From Isoetes taiwanensis (lineage: Eukaryota > Streptophyta > Lycopodiopsida > Isoetales > Isoetaceae), in assembly GCA_021234155.1 (NCBI GenBank), contig JAJEKV010000131.1, positions 806,001 through 870,000 of the forward strand: a stretch of DNA of 64,000 bases, given 5' to 3'. Shown here in pieces: positions 1 through 10,630 of the stretch. Below the pieces are notes generated by a model that saw only the letters and a list, made by a program, of their open reading frames with translations, was not told the origin of the DNA and ran no database searches. The translations under genes were made by a program, and so were the position numbers. How positions within the stretch are numbered: position 1 is the stretch's first letter; each line of letters starts with the position of its first letter.

Positions 1-1241
1 GCCTTAACCGGGATCTTTACTTCATCCCAATACAGGCTTCCCGCCCCCTACAATTTGAAATTTGAATTTGCTTAATGTGTAAAAGCATGAATTGTAGGAG
101 AATGGACTTTTCGATTTCCATATGCACGTTGCAAATTTCAAAAACGAGGTTAATACGGACGTTCGGCTCATACGAAGCGAATTGTGCTGGGGCATACAAA
201 TTGTACACCTTCATTTCGCGCCGTGCGATCCACGCAGTATGGAAGTTCACGATGTGCGATCCACGCAGCATCTTGGTATTAAATAGTATGTTAAATTCGA
301 ATTATATCGGTGTTCATTTTCAGGTTAAACTCAAATCATATAGGTGAATAAGGTTAAAAAAGGAAGATATTGGATATTTATGGTATTATGCATGGCTCAA
401 ATTTCGAGACATGCACATAATGGCATTTAATGATGGTTGATAGGACTGGAATTCAAATCATTCCTACGATTTTCACGTCTAATCCAGCCTATATCTATTC
501 CAGCCTAGTTTGGCGCCCATTCTCCGCCCAATCTTCGCTAGGATCCTTCGCCCAATTTCGCGAGTCCATCGCCATGAAGAGATCAGCTAGGGAAGAGCCG
601 GAGGTGTCCTCCAAGAGGCGCCTATTATGGCTGCAAGAGGTGTTCCCTCCGTTGTTCCCTCCGCTGCCCACGGTTCTTGCTTTGAATGCTTCCGATTCCT
701 CTGATGAGGAATCAAAGAATGAGGAACCAGAGGAAATTTCGGAGCAGGAGTTTGTATATGACAAGGGCAACTAGTGTACGCAATTGTGTGAATAGAGCTG
801 AATTGGATGTATGTAGGCAATTGTATAAATTTTATGAATGGATGTGAATTGTATGGAAATATGCAATTTTATAATTGGTTGTTTGTTGTACCAGAAGGAC
901 ATGGATATGTATGTATTAAAGATTACCTGAAACAACCAGAATGTTTTAAGTACATAAAATGCTGCACAGAAAATGACACAAGTCTTTGTAATTGTTAAAT
1001 TAATTCACATGGTCATTACTTTTCATTGAAAAGAAATCATAATATGATATTTATAAACTCAGCCAACTTACATTACAACTGTTCTGCAACTGTAAACCAA
1101 CCTAAAAGTGGATCGATTCCAAGCACTTGATTGTATATGTACAACAAGTGCTTGCAAGGTATGAATCCTCTTATCCTTTCCATATGGATGAAATTCGGAC
1201 AACTGCTCGTCCTTAATGGATACTATGTATGTGCTATCTTC
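1..1241. other. Unassigned flank left of gypsy-1
   Basis: I recognise no gene or repeat family here. The only open frame with some protein-like character starts at the ATG at 574 and ends at 774 (66 codons). It is rich in Arg/Lys at the start and in Asp/Glu/Ser in its second half, and it matches no family I know. It could be a chance frame. Confidence 0.4.
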
Positions 1242-1246
1242 ACGTT

Positions 1247-2804
1247 TGTGACGTTTCGGCGAAATAGATACGCCTCCGGGGCATACATTGTCTTGCCACG
1301 TCCACGCCATTACCGCCACCCGATTGGCGTGACGGTACGCCAACGGATAGCCAGGTAAGTAGCCCTAGGGGGCAACTTGCTAGGAGTGTTCATATATTAT
1401 TAATGTGCACATGTGCACATTAATGAGGGCACACCTTTCCATGTTGGCATATTTTGCCACCTAGCCACTAAAGGCAAGTGGGGCCTTTCCAATTATCCCA
1501 CATGCCAAATTGGGTAATTGGAAACCCTAGCCTAAACCCCCATGTCTATTTAGGGTAGGAAAACCCTAGCTTGCTAGTTTTTAGATCCTTAGGGTTTTAG
1601 AGCTTCGGTTTTTGGCCTGGGAGCCAAAACCGCCTCCGAGCGCCGCCCAAGCGAATTGCGCCATCGGTTTCCCTCGAATTCGATCATTTCAAAGGGATGG
1701 TTGAACTTCAGTCAGGAGGAGCCACTCAAGGATCGGTATTTGGTCAATTTAATAGCTTAAACCGTCTTCTAGTCATAGAATCAGTAGGTTTAGACTATTA
1801 AATTGCCCATAGTAGTTATCTAGATCTTAGATCTCGGACACTAACTAAAGAACCTAACTCTATGATTGGATCTAGTTCTTTAGTTCTTACGTGATATATT
1901 TGGATGATGTATTTACGTGAACTCCTTGTATTGGGAAGGGGGTAGAGGCCCTAAAGCTTGTAGTTGATGCTCCTAGAGTAGCCTCTCTAGCACACTTGTA
2001 GATTCGGCCTTTGTGTACAAGAGCCACCACCGGGTTGTGGGTGAAGGGGCGGAGGCGGCTAAAAAGGAGGTTCATGTCGACTCTTGAATCCCCCCGGTGT
2101 GTAAAGCCCTTGGGGGGATCATTGTGACTAGGTCTAATGGCTTACCCCGAGTCTTGGGTAAGGCATGGGCTCGACACCGTGAAGTGGTGTACACTTTCCA
2201 GTGGGTTCACGGTCGAGTCACGGCAAGTGGCCCTCTAGTCACCTTGAGTTAGCATGCAGATCTGGGAGGGAGTGATCCCTACCGCCCCATCCGGAACCGG
2301 GAGGATGAGACCCGGGAATAGCCCCTTCGGCTATGCATCCGTGAGGCTCTGATCAGTCCCAACACTTTTCGACCCCTACCGCAAAGTGTGCACAGGGGGG
2401 CGGATGGAGTGGACAACCCTATGCCATGTTCTTATGCCCAAATCCATTGCCATGAATTACATGCCCCTTGAACTCACGGAGACCCAAGCCGTCGATCATC
2501 CTTTGAGTCGAGCCTTGGGTAGGATCCCTATGTGATGTGTCGATCTTTGTCTATGCAGATATGAGGGACCATCCTTCGAGATGGTCACGGGGATGTTGAT
2601 GTATGTGCTAACCGACATGTATGTTTACGCCTTCCAGCCTAGGTAGGCCCCGAGGGAGACGGGGTAGAATGACACCTTCACTCTCCCCCGAGACCTCGTT
2701 ACAGTGCGGTGATATGTGGGCCCCCCGTATCAGCATGGAGCTGGTGTGGGGAAGAACTCTGTTTGTATCACGGTGAGTGCACCGTATACCTAGTAGGGGA
2801 CGCA
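1247..2804 (+). repeat. 5' LTR of gypsy-1
   Basis: The LTR begins TGTGACGTTTCGG, matching TGTGGCGTTCCGG at 12809, and ends near GGGGACGCA at 2804. Long stretches are identical to the 3' LTR but are interrupted by clusters of small indels and substitutions in GC-rich spots. A perfect 26-bp palindrome lies at 1399-1424. The right edge is uncertain by a few bases because the two copies differ there (GGGGACGCA against GGGGACGTCACA). Confidence 0.92.
1399..1424. other. Perfect 26-bp palindrome in 5' LTR
   Basis: The sequence reads ATTAATGTGCACA followed by its exact reverse complement, with no spacer. The same palindrome is intact in the 3' LTR at 12958-12983, although the neighbouring LTR sequence has diverged. 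It could be a dimeric transcription-factor site or a cruciform in the U3 region. Function is unproven. Confidence 0.85.
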
Positions 2805-2811
2805 TCCGCGA

Positions 2812-2823
2812 TGGTATCGAGCA
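2812..2823 (+). promoter_or_regulatory. Primer-binding site (tRNA-iMet type)
   Basis: The sequence TGGTATCGAGC sits seven bases after the LTR end. The usual plant LTR-element site complementary to initiator Met-tRNA is TGGTATCAGAGC, so this copy lacks one base. It would prime minus-strand DNA synthesis. Confidence 0.8.
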
Positions 2824-3011
2824 ATGTTCTTGGAGACCAAGAGCAAAGCAATCGACCATGTTCCCAAATAGTACTAACTTGATAGGATCCTCAAGCCTCG
2901 AAAAGTGGGAAAATTTTTCTCACCTTTGTAGTTATGCTAAGCTAGTAACAATTAAGTGAATTGGAATTTAACAAGATTAAAAAGAACGAGCCAAAATTTT
3001 CCAAGTGAGGT

Positions 3012-3271
3012 GGTCTCCTCATTTCAGCCTCGTCATAAAACTAACTTTTTGTTTTGAAGCGAGGCAAGCTATGAGACATCGAGCCAAGAACACCAAAACA
3101 TGATGAATTTGAGATAAATAATGTGGTAAGGCTAATTCTAAGGTAGGAATTAGTTAGAATAGCATGTTTTAATTACCTAAAAACCCTAGAAATGTATGAG
3201 ATCTCACATTTCATACTTTGGTCGCAAAACTAAACATTAGTATTGGAACGAGGCGCAAGTGCGGTGAGACC
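3012..3271 (+). repeat. Leader hairpin repeats, copies 1 and 2
   Basis: Two roughly 70-bp repeats (3012-3078 and 3199-3271) each carry a left arm with TCTC..CATTTC, a middle AAAAC..AAA block and a right arm with GCGAGGC...GAGAC. The ends are mutually inverted (GGTCTC or TCTCAC against GTGAGACC). Copies 3 and 4 at 4879-5150 are clearly related. They lie just upstream of a TATA box at 3372. Confidence 0.7.
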
Positions 3272-3371
3272 AATAGGTAGAAAAAGTCTGAAATAAGTAT
3301 AAGTTTTAGATAAATTGGTGTCTTAGCATGTTAAACAGAGCAACTTGAGTTTTGACCTAAAATTCCCCAAG

Positions 3372-3381
3372 CTATAAATAG
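3372..3381 (+). promoter_or_regulatory. Internal TATA box 1
   Basis: CTATAAATAG is an optimal plant TATA box, 112 bp upstream of the ATG at 3484. The intervening sequence resembles that after TATA box 2 at 5341 (a CCCT(A)..AAATC.GCTC core), so the two arose by duplication. Transcription from it is inferred. Confidence 0.6.
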
Positions 3382-3483
3382 ATGTAGAACCCACTCATTT
3401 TTTCGTCCAAGCCCTAGAAATCCGCTCTTCCCAACTTAGGCGATCTTTTCTACGCTTTTATCCGATTGACGATCCAGTAAAAC

Positions 3484-4470
3484 ATGGCTCCGAACCAAAC
3501 AGACCCAGGGAAGGAAGCCGCCAGCGAAACCACCAGCGCCACCGGGGCGAGATCATTCGGAAGATGCTTCGTGAGAGGCTCGCAAGAGGGGGTCGCTCGC
3601 CGGACGAAGAGGAAGACACCTCCGATTTGATCGATGTCTTCAACCAAACAGTGGAGGAGGACGAGGCCACATCACCGAACTCCATGGACTTTAAGAGACG
3701 AGGGAGGGTGTGCGAAGAAATAGAGCGGGAGATCCCAGCCAGCAGGAACAAAGTGCACTATCTGGGACGCATTCCACGGAAATCCTCGAAAGCAGGATGA
3801 GCAGTGACAGTCCGGAGCCACGGAGGTAGCAGACCTTAGAAGATTCATCAGAAGTACGAAATAAGAGAAGAGAAGGGAAGACAAAAGAGGAAAAGGGAGG
3901 AAGAGGAACAAAAGGCAAAGCAGAAGAAAAAGAAGAAAAAGAAAGGGAAGTTCGTGGGTCGCATAAGGAGAACGTAAGGACCGCCACGAGGAAGAGGCCA
4001 AACCCAAATATTATCATTAAGGAGCGGCACCCCGACGAACCCCCAAACCCTTCCGACGACTTTTTCGATGAAGACTTCAACCCTAACGCCGCAGTGGAAG
4101 CTCTTCCAAGCACCCAGCGACGAAAGCGTGAAGTACCGGAAAGCAACGGCGACCGAAAGCAACCCCACCAAGACCAAGTGCAAGCCCGGACAACAATTCC
4201 CATGGGATAGAAAGAAGAAACCACCACCGCCCGAAGCCCACGCCACCGATAGGTGAAGATTTATGAGAGGAAGATGAGAGAGCACGAGGCCTACATGAAG
4301 AAATGGGAGGCCTATAACAAATATTATGAGGAAAAGCGGGGGTTAAGTTCATCGAGGGAGGGCGACCAACGGAAAAGGCAAACCTAAGGCCGCCACCACC
4401 GAAGCCCAAGGTTCCCAAAGCCGCCACCCGGAAGAAGAAAGCGGATAGGAAGGAGGTGGAGAGAAAGCGT
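3484..4470 (+). pseudogene. Extra charged ORF region of gypsy-1, unrecognised
   Basis: An ATG at 3484 follows the TATA-like box and opens a frame that soon shifts. The best surviving stretch (3564-3800) encodes a very acidic and basic peptide with the run DEEEDTSDLIDVFN. Near 4250-4370 another frame gives a Lys/Glu/Tyr-rich helical stretch that looks like coiled coil (MREHEAYMKKWEAYNKYYEE). I know no family for it. It is not the gag core, which lies 3 kb downstream, so it may be an additional ORF of this lineage or captured sequence. Confidence 0.4.
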
Positions 4471-4625
4471 TAAGGGAGATTAGACACTTCCAGTAAGCGG
4501 GGTCGGTCTAATCCCCGTGCCCCCTTCGCTTTCGGTTGGTGCGTGAAGTTATCGCGAGCCTATAGAAACGGACTTTTAGAGTCCTGAGCGCCATGACTGG
4601 CAATGCAAAGTGGCGGTGAGGCAAA

Positions 4626-4720
4626 GATAGTGCAACATTTTGAAGATTCAACAGCCTGCACTATCCCATAAGCGGGTAACCTTAATGCGACAAGACATGA
4701 GTCTTGCGACCGCATTAAGG
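4626..4720. other. Two adjacent stem-loops in the leader
   Basis: Stem 1 pairs GATAGTGCA (4626-4634) with TGCACTATC (4657-4665). Stem 2 pairs CCTTAATGCG (4680-4689) with CGCATTAAGG (4711-4720) and is extended inside by ACAAGAC and GTCTTG around an ATGA loop. They lie in the untranslated leader, between the two TATA modules, and could be RNA structures for packaging or translation control. Confidence 0.65.
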
Positions 4721-4878
4721 GAGAACGCCTTTAGAAACTTTTGTTGTAAATAATTAAAATTTTGTAATATAGAGCAATTTTGTGTACCTTGATGACATAA
4801 ACTTGAGTAATTAGAGCAAATTAATAAGTTTTAGCTTTTATTTCAGTGAAATAGGACATTTGGGAGCGAGAGACATGA

Positions 4879-5150
4879 TGTCTCAGCATTTCAGCGCCTA
4901 AATCATAAAACAAAAAGTTAGGATTGAGGCGAGAGCTGTGTGAGACCTTCAAAAAAACTTGACCAAAAACGACTCCAAATTGACCAAATAAAGGGGTCGA
5001 TTCTGCCTAATTTGATGAGCCCATCACCCTTACACCATTAGTTTACCCAAATTGGACACCTTTAATCGAAATGGGACTGATGTCTCACGCATTTCGGCGC
5101 CTCGTCGCAAAACAAAAAGTTAGGATTGAAGCGGAGCAAGCCGTGAGACC
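4879..5150 (+). repeat. Leader hairpin repeats, copies 3 and 4
   Basis: Copies at 4879-4947 and 5081-5150 share the exact block AAAACAAAAAGTTAGGATTG. They are flanked by TGTCTCA..CATTTC on the left and GTGAGACC on the right, and GCGCCT/GAGGCG arms give each copy stem-loop potential. They repeat the layout of copies 1 and 2: a pair of hairpin repeats followed by a TATA box. Confidence 0.75.
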
Positions 5151-5340
5151 TCTTACCAATTCTTCACCGGGGACTTGTTAAAGTCACCTTCAACCCTCTT
5201 GCATAGCATCTTTTAGGTAACCTAGCCTTGTTCAAGCATCTCCTATAGTCCTCAAACTCCTATTTTGACCTCGGATAGGCTAGAATTACCCAACCCTAGG
5301 AAATTTTCAAGTCATCCAAAAATTAGGGTTTTCCCCTTTT

Positions 5341-5350
5341 CTATAAATAG
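5341..5350 (+). promoter_or_regulatory. Internal TATA box 2
   Basis: CTATAAATAG is identical to TATA box 1. It lies 121 bp before the ATG at 5462, with a pyrimidine-rich stretch between that fits a plant 5' UTR. It closes the second copy of the leader module. Confidence 0.6.
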
Positions 5351-5461
5351 ACCCCTCACTTCTCGGAAAGCACCCTACAAATCTGCTCCTGCCCTTCTAG
5401 CCGATTTCCTAACTCCTTTGAGCTCTTGCAACCATTTGTTACCTTCTTACGCAATTAATCA

Positions 5462-7300
5462 ATGGCAACCGATTTCGGAGATGGTACGGCCTTGGCGCTC
5501 ATCTTCTTGAACCCGGCGTCGACCAAATCTTCAGTTTTCGGGGAAGGGGAGGTAGGCGTCCAAGCAACCTTACGCCTGACCCGGCTTATAGTAGAGTCTT
5601 GGCCGAGGTTCCAAGCTAGGGTAGAACCGGCGCTAGTGCAACTCCCCCTCCTTGTATAGGATATTTTGTTCCTAGGCAGGTCCCTGCCGGCGGCATTAGG
5701 CGATGTCCCGAACATGCGCCAAATACCTCACAAACAAAGCACTTTTTACACCGAGCCAATGGTCCTAAGCGTCAGCGGGACCAAGTACTTCTCTTTCAAC
5801 AACGCCTGGCAATCTTTCTCACCCACCGTGCGAGAACATTGTGGGGGAAACCTCTATTCCCCATGGGCGTGGATCCATTAGCCGTGCTTGGTGAGAACAA
5901 GCGGCTCCTCCACAGTATGAGCGGGGAGGCGGGAAGGGAAGGAAGAAGACTGGGATGAAGCAGGGAATCCGAGGAGGAGGAAGACGATGTTGAGCTTCGA
6001 CCAATGAGAGGAGCGGTGACAAGCTGGCCCGGGAGTGGCAAGACGAAGAAGCGTGAGACTCGAGTGGCGCCACCCCCGGGTTAGGCATCACAAGCACGGC
6101 TCCCATTATCGTCGAAGGTGAGGAGTTTCTACTCCCGGCGACATTCAAAACCTCCCAGGAGTGCGGGGAAGGGGAATGCAGAGCCTGAAGAGTTGCTGCA
6201 CCAACTCAGAAGAAACGGGACTTGGGCGACTTCATGCGTCAGGGGGAAGTCGACTTCCCCCTCCAAGTAAGGGGAAGCCCAGAGCACTTACGGGACGGGA
6301 GAGTTTACCTCTCAGAGCATCAAGCCCTCTGACAACATCGAGGCGGGATCATGGAAGGAACACAAAGGCGAGAACAAGCTACCGGCGGAGGAAGAGTTCC
6401 TTGCTCTCGAGGAGCAGATGGGGATCGTTATCGACCTCAAACATCCTAACGGCAAGCTCATCGTGGCGCGGCACCTCCCAGGGATAGGGCCAGGCCGAAT
6501 TCGACCTCGGGGAGGGCCGACAGCGATCAATGACTACGAGGAGCTCACCACGGTGGAGGTTGATGATTTGGAAGCAGAACACGAGCTGGATCTGCAAGTA
6601 GCCGAGGACCCGCATAGCAAGCCAGTCATTACGCTATTACGCCATTGGCGTGGATGGAAGAATAGCGGTTATATCCATAAATTCACCCAGGCGAGGAAGG
6701 AGTATTCTTTGATTGCACTCGAGGATTGACCCGGGCATGCGGTTACCCTTAACACGGTATGCAATCTGGTGAAAAAGCGGTAGCACTTTCGGCGTCTTCG
6801 ACTTAGCCATACCTTCTGGTGGCGGGCAAGGCTATTCGTTGGTGTGACTTATACCTCCCACCGCGGGAATAGAAGATTTAGCAAGAGCATTACGGGGTGG
6901 ATCTCGGCCAATGTCCTTAGGAACTTGGGCCATTAGTTGGGAGCAGCCCAAGTGAAAAAGTTCTTGGAGGATAATCCATCTTCACAGGCATCAACGAAGT
7001 GATTAGCGGTGGTTGCAAGTTCTTGTATTAGTGTAATATAAAATATAAATATAACATTCTCTTGCACTATAAATGTTTTGTTGATACATTTGTGTCCCCT
7101 CAACCATGCCAACAAACATAAATAATGCAAGAAAGCAAGGAAAACTAACCATGTAGATATGAACCACTTGTGTATGCAGCTAGAGGCTGAGCTTGAGGAG
7201 AGAGCGACAAGCTGCGGGAACTTGGGGAACGAGCCGCCAGGCCACGCCGGCAAGAAACACTTGAAGAATTTGGACAAATGACCCCAGCAGAAGAAATATC
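5462..7300 (+). pseudogene. Pre-gag coding-like region of gypsy-1, unrecognised
   Basis: Several short frames replace one another: 5462-5659 (starts MATDFGDG), 5666-5881 and 6418-6729 (contains GKLIVARHLPGIGPGRIRP and an acidic middle). Codon-like composition suggests a former single ORF now cut by indels. I recognise no gag, protease or envelope domain in it. It could be the divergent N-terminal half of gag or an additional ORF downstream of the TATA module. Confidence 0.35.
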
Positions 7301-7559
7301 GCGAAATGAGGACGGACTCGAGATAAAGGCTTTGCTAGCCGCATGCTGTGAAGTGTGTTCGGTGGGTAACGAACCCGCCGCAAGCATCAGCTCTGGAGAA
7401 CGTAGAGACAAGAAGAGGAGGAAGGAAGGTCCAAATTTCTGACTGACTAAAGCTCGGGATTCAGACTGATTCGGGAGGAAGAAGAAGAGTTGTAACCAAG
7501 TCCGGAAAGGCATCTAAAGGCGAGGAACCACCCGAGGGGATACGCCAGTTGGACACAAG

Positions 7560-8411
7560 AACCTCCGGACTACCGTGAAGAAAAGTAGACTCTCGATTGG
7601 GAAATGTTTGAAGGCCAGAAGCTCGAAAGCAATTTTCTCAAAGCGAGAAACGCGTCGCACATGGAAGCAGAGGTCATTTGACGAGATGAGCTTAACACGG
7701 CAATGCCTATGGTGGCGAAGGATAAGGATAAAGGCGGTGGTGGCAACAAATAACCTGGGGAGCAAAGACGATTTGGTGGAAGGGCTATGCCAAGGCTCAT
7801 GGCTTAGCGAGGGATGCTTGCGGGTTCAAGAAGTTTGCTAAAGCCTTCTGCCGCCATTATGTCCCAAGAGAGCACAAGTCCGGTATGATCTGGCGGTTCT
7901 GAGGTTGAAGGCAAAACAAGTGGTCTGAGAAATACACGAGGAATTTATGAGGCTAAAGGCTGTATGTGCCAAAGTTAGGTGAAGCATCGCAGTGGAAAGC
8001 TACATTGAAGGTCCGAATGAGGAGATCCCTAAAGCTTGTAAGGGGCAATAAACCCTAGAACGGTGATCGGAAGCGAGTCCAAAACAATAAGCACAAGGAC
8101 GGGACCTCGAGAATAGCAGGCGAGAAAACAAGATACAAAAGATAAAGGCAAAGGCGAAAAAAGCGTTTCCGGCCGAGAACAGCCAGACCGAGGACCCGGC
8201 TAGAGCCCCCATATAGTGGCAATCAAGGGAAAACAGCCGGGGAGAAGAAGAAGGTGTCCTTTCAAAGACAAACGGGAAGGGTCAAACTACTCCAAAGCGG
8301 TCACGATCCTTTCGCGAGCCATGCCCAAGGAAAAGACGGGAGTGCATAGAAAGCGGCTTTTGCCTTCGGTGTTTCAGCCCGGGCCATAGGGACAAAGCGC
8401 CCATATGTCAT
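7560..8411 (+). pseudogene. gag: gag core and zinc knuckle of gypsy-1
   Basis: Near 7820-8060 one frame after another yields the typical Ty3/gypsy capsid core: FKKFAKAFCRHYVPREH, then a SEKYTRNFMRLKAVCA-like stretch, then YIEGPNEEI. At 8361-8411 a zinc-knuckle-like CLRCFSPGHRDK follows. It has the first two Cys and the His of CX2CX4HX4C, but the last Cys is displaced. Stops and frame changes separate these blocks, so no capsid protein can be made. Gag would package the element RNA. Confidence 0.75.
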
Positions 8412-8541
8412 GAGTCTGGCCTTAGCGAGTTGGGAGATTGGGACACTTCTGATCGGCGACGGCTTAGGAGGCCCGCGACTACATTGGTGAGTGTCATATC
8501 TTTGCGCAATAGATCTGAAAAGCAGCGAGCGGTATAAAGTA

Positions 8542-8938
8542 ATTTCCACGGTGGGAAAGGCCAAGGCCAAGTCATTTATAGTCCTAATAGATTCGGGGAA
8601 GTAGCCATAACTTTGCATCTCGAGAATGGTTCAAATGTTGAAGTTGAAACCATTAAAGTCAAAGCCAAGGCCCGTTGTCTTAGCAAGTGGAGCGATAGAA
8701 GGGACGGCAGTAAAAGAATCAACTTTGACATCGACTTGGGGATTAAGATCGGATGGGTGGGAGGTAATGAGCATCGGCAAATATGACTTGATAATAGGTA
8801 TGGAGTACCTTGGACCAGCGAGGGGCCATTATTGATTGTGGAAGCGGAAGGTGACCTTCCCAACACCGACGGCAAGATCATTGAGATAACGGTAAAAAGT
8901 TGTCCCCATCATGCGGTGTATGTCTTCTAAGCGGTGTT
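8542..8938 (+). pseudogene. Aspartic protease of gypsy-1
   Basis: The frame reads KSFIVLIDSG, with the catalytic Asp-Ser-Gly codons at 8590-8598. A frameshift follows directly, and the next frame (8626-8835) contains the second protease landmark YDLIIGMEYL, equivalent to the usual Y.VILGM.WL. The enzyme would cleave Gag-Pol into mature proteins. It is broken by the frameshift after the active site. Confidence 0.8.
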
Positions 8939-9000
8939 CAAGTGCATCAAGAGTGAGCGGTAGCATACATCTTCAAGCTTGAGATTAGTGAGCCGGAATT

Positions 9001-10377
9001 GGAAGGAAGCAAAGAAGACAAGATGCTCGACAAGTTGCCGAGGCAAATAGCTAAGTTGATCCGCGGAGTTCCACGATCTCTTTCGGATGAGATCAAGCGG
9101 CTCCCTCCTTATAGGGAGTCGAGTCGCGAGATAGCTTTCGAAGCAGGAACAAAACCGACAAGCAAGGCTCCATATAGAATGACAACGGGGAGTTAGCCGA
9201 GGAGACTAAAAAGCGATTCTGGAGGCTGCTTTCGACCTAGGTTTCATTAGACCTAGTGTCTCGCCCGGTTTGGGCGCCCATTCTTTTGTCAAGAAGAAGG
9301 ATGGATCTTTGAGAATGTGCATAGACTATAGGCAGTTGAATAAGCACACCATTAAGAACAAGTATCGCTTCCAAGATCGGGCGACTTGATGGATCAGCTT
9401 CAAGGAGCAAAGATCTTCTCCAAAATCGACTTAAGGTCGAGGTTATCATCGAATCACGGATAAAGGAGGAGGATATCCACAAAGCCCGCCGGACGCGGTA
9501 TGGGCATTATGAGTTCCGCGGTGATGCCTTTCGGCTTATCAAATGCCCCATAGCGTTCATGAGGCTCATGAGCGATATCTTCGAGGAGTTCTGGACACCT
9601 TTGTGATTGTTTTCTTTGATGACATTTTGGTGTATAGCAGATCCCTTGAAGAGCCGCGTGCAACACTTGAGAAGGGTGCTAGAGAAGTTGAGGAGGCACC
9701 GGTTATGCGCCAAGTTGTGAAGTGCCGCCGCCATGAGAGAAAGGTGGAATACCTTGGTCATGTGATCTCGGCAGAAGGCATCTCGACGGACCCCGCCAAG
9801 ATTGAAGCAGTGATTCAGTGGCCGGCGCCGAAGAATGTGCACGAGGTCAGAAGTTTTCTCGGTCTAGCAGGGTACTCTGGGGAAGTTCGTGAAGAACTTT
9901 GCTAAGATAACAGCCTGTTAACGGACTGGCGAGAGGCGAGAGAAGGTGAAAGATTGGGTAGAGCATTGGCACAAGAAAGCCCAAAAGGGATTTGAATTGT
10001 TGAAGGAAGCTTTAACAACAGCCCCAGTCTTAACCCTGCCGGACCCGGAGAAAGATAAGCTTGTAGCAACGGATGCGAGTAAGATAGCTACAGGTGCAGT
10101 GCTTATGCAAGAAGAGCGTGTGGTAGCGTATGATTCCAGGAAGATGAACGACGCCGAGACGCGCTACCCAACATACGATCGGGAATTGCTTGCGGTTGTC
10201 GGCGTTAAGAATATGGAGGCACTACCTCTTGGGAAGGAAGTTCCAATTGGATCTGGAACCATGAGCCTCAATATGTATTCACGCAACCACACCTCAATCG
10301 AGGCGAGGAGATGGATGGAGTTCCTCGAGGAATACGACTTTGATATAGTCTACAAGCGGGGAAACTCAATGTGGTAG
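9001..10377 (+). pseudogene. pol: Reverse transcriptase and RNase H of gypsy-1
   Basis: RT landmarks run in order across several frames: SKAPYRM (about 9160), GFIRPSVSP (9240), [17 protein letters not shown] (9295-9345), FSKIDLR (9418), MPFGLSNAP (9525), then VIVFFDDILVYSR (9603-9641), which carries the catalytic DD, and YLGHVIS (9750) plus RSFLGLAGY (9850). RNase H follows at 9946-10377 with ATDASKIATGAV, YDSRKMNDAETRYPTYDREL and YDFDIVYKRG. The last block is well preserved in one frame. RT is interrupted at least four times. Length and order match Ty3/gypsy pol. Confidence 0.92.
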
Positions 10378-10630
10378 CGGATCGCTTTCAAGGCATCCCC
10401 GACAACTAGAGTGCATTGCAGCATAATTTCGGCCTCTCTCAATGACTTTGGTAAGAGGATTGAAGAGTCCTTGCCAACGGATGTGGATTCGAGGGAAGTA
10501 TGGGCAAGCCTCTCTAAGGAGGCTAGAACAGATAAAGAGCGCGGGAGGCCTTCAAGCATTATAAGAAGGAAGGCAACTTTGTTATACCATAAGAACAAGT
10601 TGTGCGTACCGAATCATCGGTGTAAAAAAG

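Noticed and set aside
3691-4427. Long Ser/Phe/Leu-rich minus-strand frames
   Set aside because: They lie antisense to the purine-rich charged region of gypsy-1. Composition alone keeps them open, and no domain is present.
4680-4720. Rho-independent terminator
   Set aside because: It is a strong stem, but the genome is eukaryotic and no T-run follows.
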